Shown: positions 23,600 through 27,724 of the stretch, piece after piece
How positions within the stretch are numbered: the stretch's first letter is position 1
Layout: each line of letters starts with the position of its first letter
Origin: an uncultured Mesorhizobium sp.
GTDB taxonomy: Bacteria; Pseudomonadota; Alphaproteobacteria; Rhizobiales; Rhizobiaceae
Assembly: GCA_950071955.1 (NCBI GenBank)
Contig: CATMOC010000001.1
Coordinates: 1 to 27,724 of the forward strand
Reading direction: 5' to 3'
DNA: 27,724 bases
The notes under the pieces: generated by a model
The model's database searches: none
What the model was told of the DNA's origin: nothing
The model's input: the letters and a program-made list of their open reading frames with translations, nothing else
Position numbers and translations under genes: made by a program

Positions 23600-24145
23600 G
23601 TGCACGACACATTCCTCAGGATCTATGGCTACTACGGCAGGATATTGTGGGCGTTTGCACTTCTCGCGGGCATCCTGACCTTCGCCATCATGTGCGTGAT
23701 CGACGCCAACGCGCTGACCCGCAAGCTGTTCAACTGGCCGCTGCCGGCGGCGCTTGAGATTACCCAGGAACTGCTGGTCGGCGCGATCATGCTGCCCTTC
23801 GCCTTCACCCTGCTCAAGCGCGAGCATGTCAGCACCGTGTTCCTGACCTCGCGGCTGTCGTCCGGTTCCCGCCGCTGGCTGCATCTGCTGTGGGCAGTGG
23901 TCGGCCTGCTCCTGTTCGCAGCAGTGACCTATGGCACCTTCCAGTACGCGCTCCGCTCGTTCCGGATGAACGAACAGATCTGGGGCGCCACGATCCAGTT
24001 TGCCGTCTGGCCGGCCAAGATGGCAGTGAGCCTCGGCACCCTGCTGATCACTATCCAGTTTCTGCTCGACGCGCTCGGCTTCGCGCTCATTCCCGATTTC
24101 CGGGACCACGACGAAGAGAACGCGGAGCTGCACGGTAATGTCTAG
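23600..24145 (+). CDS. dctQ: TRAP transporter small permease subunit DctQ (second operon)
   Basis: The GTG at 23600 is chosen because GGGAGG lies 7 bases upstream; this gives 181 aa. Four hydrophobic segments are visible, with the DctQ-type stretch DANALTRKLFNWPLPAALEITQ after the first helix, then LLKREHVSTVFLTSRL, and an acidic C-terminus (DHDEENAEL). A longer frame from a TTG at 23537 would begin inside the hairpin region and is less likely. The stop overlaps the dctM start by 8 bases. Confidence 0.9.
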   Translation: MHDTFLRIYGYYGRILWAFALLAGILTFAIMCVIDANALTRKLFNWPLPAALEITQELLVGAIMLPFAFTLLKREHVSTVFLTSRLSSGSRRWLHLLWAVVGLLLFAAVTYGTFQYALRSFRMNEQIWGATIQFAVWPAKMAVSLGTLLITIQFLLDALGFALIPDFRDHDEENAELHGNV

Positions 24146-25445
24146 TCTCAGCATTGGATTCGCCGGAGTCTTTTTCCTGCTCGCATCAATCCTGTTCGGT
24201 GCGCCGATCATGGTGGCGCTGACGGGCGTCGGTTTCGTTGGCCTGATCCTGCTCAGCAATTTCGCGGGCGCCATCTCGATCCTCGGGACGATTTACTATT
24301 CGGTAGTCAGCAGCTTCCATTTCAGCGTCATCCCGATGTTCTTGCTGATGGGCTTCTTCGCCATGCGCGCCGGCATCGGTGGCGACCTCTTCGACGCCTG
24401 CACCAAATGGCTGGGACGACTGCCCGGCGGCCTGGCGCTGGCCAGCACCGGAGCGGCGGCGGCGTTCGGCGCTGCCTCCGGCTCGAGCGTCGGAACGGCG
24501 ACGCTGTTCACCAAGCTGGCCCTCCCGGAAATGATCAATCGCGGCTACGACCGAGGCTTCGCCGCGGCCTCGATCGCCGTCGCCGGAACACTGGCGGTGC
24601 TCATCCCGCCGAGCGCGCTGATGGTCGTCTACGGCATCCTGACAAACTCCTCGATCGGCAAGCTTCTGATAGCCGGCATCGTGCCCGGCATCATCTTCGC
24701 GGCGATCATCGCTGCCACCATCTTGATCGTCGCCCTGGTCGATCCGGAGAAGGCTCCGGCCGACGACCGTCTCTACAGTTGGCGCGAACGGCTGTGGTCG
24801 CTGCGCATGGTCGGGCCGTTGTTCCTGGTCATCGTCATCATGCTCGGCGGCCTTTATGGCGGGGTCTTCACGCCGACCGAGGCCGGCGGCATCGGCGCCC
24901 TCGTCACTTTCGTCATGGCGGTCGTGCGGCAGCGCGGGTTCGGCGGCATCGAACTGGGCCGCACCCTGCTCGACACCGTCGTACTGACCGCGATGATCTT
25001 TTCCATCATCATCGGCGGACTGCTGTTCGCGCGCTTCCTCGCCCTGAGCGGCGTGTCCGGCGCCATCCAGAGCGTCCTCATCGACGGAGGCTTCCGGGTG
25101 TGGACCGTGGTGGCCATCGTCACCGTCCTCTATCTGGTTCTTGGCATGCTTATGGACGCCCCGTCGCTGCTCGCGATATCGCTGCCGATCACGCATCCGG
25201 TGATGATCGGCCTCGGTTTCGATCCGCTGTGGTTCGGCGTCTACGTCATCGTCCTCGCCGAGATTGGCGCCATCACGCCGCCGGTCGGCATCAACTGTTT
25301 CGTGGTCAAGGGGGCCGCTGGCAACCTGGTCAGCCTGGAGGAAATCTTCACGGCTCTGACCCCCTTCATCGTCGCCTCCTTCGTCATGCTCGCGATCATG
25401 CTGCTGTTTCCGCAGGTCGCCCTCTATCTGCCGAGCCTCATGTAA
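24138..25445 (+). CDS. dctM: TRAP transporter large permease subunit DctM (second operon)
   Basis: A 435-aa inner-membrane protein with about 12 hydrophobic segments. Family blocks are FSVIPMFLLMGFFAMRAGIG, AFGAASGSSVGTATLFTKLA, the PP-containing LAVLIPPSALMVVYGIL and the mirrored EIGAITPPVGINCFVVKG near the end. It is the ion-coupled transport channel, working with DctQ and the upstream DctP. The start lies inside the end of dctQ, and the first CoA-transferase begins on its last stop-codon base, so the operon continues without a gap. Confidence 0.93.
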   Translation: MSSLSIGFAGVFFLLASILFGAPIMVALTGVGFVGLILLSNFAGAISILGTIYYSVVSSFHFSVIPMFLLMGFFAMRAGIGGDLFDACTKWLGRLPGGLALASTGAAAAFGAASGSSVGTATLFTKLALPEMINRGYDRGFAAASIAVAGTLAVLIPPSALMVVYGILTNSSIGKLLIAGIVPGIIFAAIIAATILIVALVDPEKAPADDRLYSWRERLWSLRMVGPLFLVIVIMLGGLYGGVFTPTEAGGIGALVTFVMAVVRQRGFGGIELGRTLLDTVVLTAMIFSIIIGGLLFARFLALSGVSGAIQSVLIDGGFRVWTVVAIVTVLYLVLGMLMDAPSLLAISLPITHPVMIGLGFDPLWFGVYVIVLAEIGAITPPVGINCFVVKGAAGNLVSLEEIFTALTPFIVASFVMLAIMLLFPQVALYLPSLM

Positions 25446-26629
25446 TGGAACCACATTCCCGATCATCTATCGCCGAGACGGTCCTCAGCCCTCCGTATGC
25501 CGGCATTCGCGTCCTCGACATGACCCATGCGCTCGGCGCCTATGCCGGACGGCTGTTCGCTGATTTCGGCGCCGAGGTCGTCCGCGTCGAGCCCCCGGGC
25601 GGCCTTGCCGACCGACGCCTGGTCGCCGATGGCATACCCGGCGCGCGGGCGCGCTTCCTGTTCCTCAATGCTGGCAAGCGCAGCGTCGAGATCGATCTCG
25701 ATGACGAAGATCGCCGGATCGCCCTGTCACGACTGGCGGGCGGGGCACAGATCATCCTTGTCGAGCGTGACGGCCCGTTCTACGACCGCATCGGCGAATT
25801 GCAGGCGATGGCGGCGGGCGCCGTGATCACCGCGATCTCGCCCTTCGGCATGACCGGGCCGCTCGCCGACGCCCCAGCCAGCGACCTGACGCTTCAGGCC
25901 GCCGGCGGCATCGCCTGGATGTCGGGACGCATCGAGGACGCGCCGCTCAGCCTGCCCTTCGACCAAGCGACCATGGTCGCTTCCGTCTACGCGGCCACGG
26001 TGACCGCGATCGCGCTGGTCGACAGCGAGACCACTGGCGCAGGTCATCTGATCGACGTCTCGGCGCAGGAGTGCATCGCGCATTCGCTGCAGAACGCGAT
26101 CCAGGTCTGGGACCTGGAGCAGCGCATTTCGATCCGCGGCGGCATCGGCACGCGCGACGCCACCGAGGACATCTTTCCGTGCGCCGACGGATTCGTCTTT
26201 TTGGCGGCGCCGCTGGCGCTCGGCGCCTCGTTCCGCGCGCTGGTGGGCTACATGAAGGACAACGAGCATCCGTCCGGCGAGCGCCTTTCCGAACCGCGCT
26301 GGCAGGACCGCGAATGGCGGCTGACAAGAGAAGCGCGCGATGCGTTCCGCGCCATCTTCACCGATTTCGTTGTGGACATCGACCGCGAGACCCTTACGCG
26401 GGAGGCGATTGCCCGACGCATAGTGCTCGGCCCGGTCAGTCGTGTCTCGGACATCTTCGACGATCCGCAATTGGCCTACCGCGAATTCTTCACGCAAATG
26501 CGCGTCGACGGCGACGGCTACATCCGCTTTCCTGGAGCGCCCTACCGCACGACGCCGCAGGTCTGGCGCGCCGGCGTCGCGCCGCGGCTGGGTGAACACG
26601 GCAAAACCATCGCGGGGGTCGCGCCATGA
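25445..26629 (+). CDS. CaiB/BaiF family CoA-transferase, first of a pair
   Basis: A 394-aa class III CoA-transferase, a family that moves CoA between carboxylic acids by anhydride intermediates. Features are GIRVLDMTHALGAYAGRLFA (about 20-39) and DFGAEVVRVEPPGG, where family members bind CoA. The Asp expected to be catalytic is D147 in PASDLTLQAAGGIAWMSG. The start ATG uses the last base of the dctM stop. The stop overlaps the second CoA-transferase (ATGA), so the two are probably made in equal amounts, as in heterodimeric members such as BbsEF. The likely job is to activate the TRAP-imported acid; donor and acceptor are unknown. Confidence 0.9.
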   Translation: MEPHSRSSIAETVLSPPYAGIRVLDMTHALGAYAGRLFADFGAEVVRVEPPGGLADRRLVADGIPGARARFLFLNAGKRSVEIDLDDEDRRIALSRLAGGAQIILVERDGPFYDRIGELQAMAAGAVITAISPFGMTGPLADAPASDLTLQAAGGIAWMSGRIEDAPLSLPFDQATMVASVYAATVTAIALVDSETTGAGHLIDVSAQECIAHSLQNAIQVWDLEQRISIRGGIGTRDATEDIFPCADGFVFLAAPLALGASFRALVGYMKDNEHPSGERLSEPRWQDREWRLTREARDAFRAIFTDFVVDIDRETLTREAIARRIVLGPVSRVSDIFDDPQLAYREFFTQMRVDGDGYIRFPGAPYRTTPQVWRAGVAPRLGEHGKTIAGVAP

Positions 26630-27724
26630 AGCCGCAGTTCCTCAAGGGCGTACGCTTCGCCGACCTGACCTGGGCCGGCGCCGGACCTTTCTGCACCAAG
26701 ATCTTCTCGGATTTCGGCGCCGACGTCATCAAGATCGAAAGCGCGACGCGGCTGGATTCGGTGCGTACCGGCGGACCGTTCAAGGACCGCCGGTTTGGGG
26801 TCAACCGCAGCGGCTATTTCGCATCGCGCAACACCGGCAAGAAGAGCGTCGTGCTCGATCTCAAGTCGAAGGAGGGTAGGGCGCTTGCCTTCGACATCAT
26901 CCGCCGCTCGGACGTCATTTCCAACAATTTCGGGCCTGGCGCCATGGACCGAATCGGCCTCGACTACGAGTCCGTGCGGGCCGTCAAGCCCGACATCGTC
27001 TACCTCTCCATGCCGATGTATGGCGAGGACGGTCCGCGCTCCGAACTGCTCGGCGTCGGCATGACCATCAGCGCGGTTACCGGCCTGATGTGGTCGACGG
27101 CATATCGTAAGGACGATCCGGTCGGCCCCGGCACGCATTATCCGGATCATGCCGCCAATCCCTATCACGCGGCCTTCGCCGTGCTGGCTGCACTGCGTCG
27201 TAGAAGGCTCACCGGCGAGGGCATGAAGATCGACCTGTCGCAGGTCGAATCGACTATCAACTTCATCGGATCGGCTGTCGTCGCCAGCGCCCTGGAGGGT
27301 GCAGACCGGCCGCAGATCGGCAACGCATCGGAGGCGATGGCACCGCATGGCATCTACCGCTGCGCCGGCGACGACGAGTGGTGCGCGGTGGCGGTGCCCG
27401 GCGATGCACAATGGCGCGCCCTTGCGGGGCTTCTCGGCCTTGCCGACGACGGTCGCTACGCCACCGCGGCTCTGCGGGTCGCCGCGTGCGGCGAACTCGA
27501 CGCGGTGGTGGAGTCCTGGCTGGCATCGCGCACCGCCGACGAGGCAGCGGAGCAGCTGCGCGCGGTGGGAATACCGGCTGCACGCGTCGCCAGTGCGCGA
27601 AGTCTGGTCGAAGACGATCCGCAACTGCGCGCCCGCAGCTACTGGCAGCGCGTCGAGCATCCCGAACTAGGCAACAGCCTCTACGCTTCGCCGCCTTACC
27701 GAATCGATGGCGAGCGGGGCGAAC
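26626..27724 (+). CDS. CaiB/BaiF family CoA-transferase, second of a pair (runs off the window)
   Basis: The frame is open from the ATG to the window edge, 366 codons, close to the usual length of about 400. Family motifs are GVRFADLTWAGAGPFCTKIF, DFGADVIKIE, RNTGKKSVVLDLKS and DVISNNFGPGAMDRIGLDY. At the position where most members have the catalytic Asp in a YDxxxQAxSG motif, this protein reads GVGMTISAVTGLMW, with no Asp there. HYPDHAANPYHAAFAVLAALRRR follows, as in the subgroup that lacks that Asp. It may be the non-catalytic half of a heterodimer with the preceding gene product, or it may use another residue. Confidence 0.9.
   Translation, partial: MKPQFLKGVRFADLTWAGAGPFCTKIFSDFGADVIKIESATRLDSVRTGGPFKDRRFGVNRSGYFASRNTGKKSVVLDLKSKEGRALAFDIIRRSDVISNNFGPGAMDRIGLDYESVRAVKPDIVYLSMPMYGEDGPRSELLGVGMTISAVTGLMWSTAYRKDDPVGPGTHYPDHAANPYHAAFAVLAALRRRRLTGEGMKIDLSQVESTINFIGSAVVASALEGADRPQIGNASEAMAPHGIYRCAGDDEWCAVAVPGDAQWRALAGLLGLADDGRYATAALRVAACGELDAVVESWLASRTADEAAEQLRAVGIPAARVASARSLVEDDPQLRARSYWQRVEHPELGNSLYASPPYRIDGERGE

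Overview
The window does not read as one genome. By gene content, visible GC level and local synteny it falls into three blocks, joined inside truncated genes at about 3160-3177 and 11297-11316. At each joint a stretch of roughly 16-20 bases is compatible with the genes on both sides. The simplest reading is a chimeric (mis-assembled) metagenomic contig; a natural recombinant is possible but less likely.

Block A (1 to ~3176) is moderate-GC and alphaproteobacteria-like. It holds the 3' end of a phosphofructokinase and, convergent to it, a branched-chain amino-acid-type ABC operon livH(partial)-livM-livG-livF with overlapping or abutting genes. Block B (~3159 to ~11314) is very GC-rich and carries an actinobacterial core-chromosome neighbourhood (Nocardioides-like): TrkA C-terminus, DUF3159, an OB-fold protein, DUF3710, dut, DUF3093, DUF4235, DUF4193, an inositol monophosphatase, ferrochelatase, a secreted protein and an MFS transporter cut by the second joint. 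Several genes here have a TAnnnT-like -10 box 6-8 bases before the start codon and no ribosome-binding site, which suggests leaderless transcripts.

Block C (~11297 to 27724) is alphaproteobacterial, Rhizobiales-like, and catabolic. Its first half is a quinate/shikimate utilisation operon on the minus strand: an NAD-type shikimate/quinate dehydrogenase, a TRAP transporter (DctP, DctQ, DctM), a type II 3-dehydroquinate dehydratase, and a fused 3-dehydroshikimate dehydratase (QuiC type) truncated at the joint. Together these import the hydroaromatic acid and convert it to protocatechuate. A TetR regulator is transcribed divergently. A decayed IS5-family element follows. Next come a PcaD-like alpha/beta hydrolase with a dimeric-alpha/beta-barrel partner, and about 650 bases with no convincing gene but with TGTCGACA palindromes. 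The last part is a plus-strand operon: an M29/NicX-like metal-dependent enzyme, a second TRAP transporter, and two adjacent CaiB/BaiF CoA-transferases, the second running off the window. This operon looks like a peripheral catabolic pathway for an unidentified organic acid and is the least familiar part of the window.

Both TRAP operons carry an 11-bp hairpin in the short gap between dctP and dctQ, a shared device that probably keeps binding protein in excess of the membrane subunits. No tRNA, rRNA or CRISPR array was seen.
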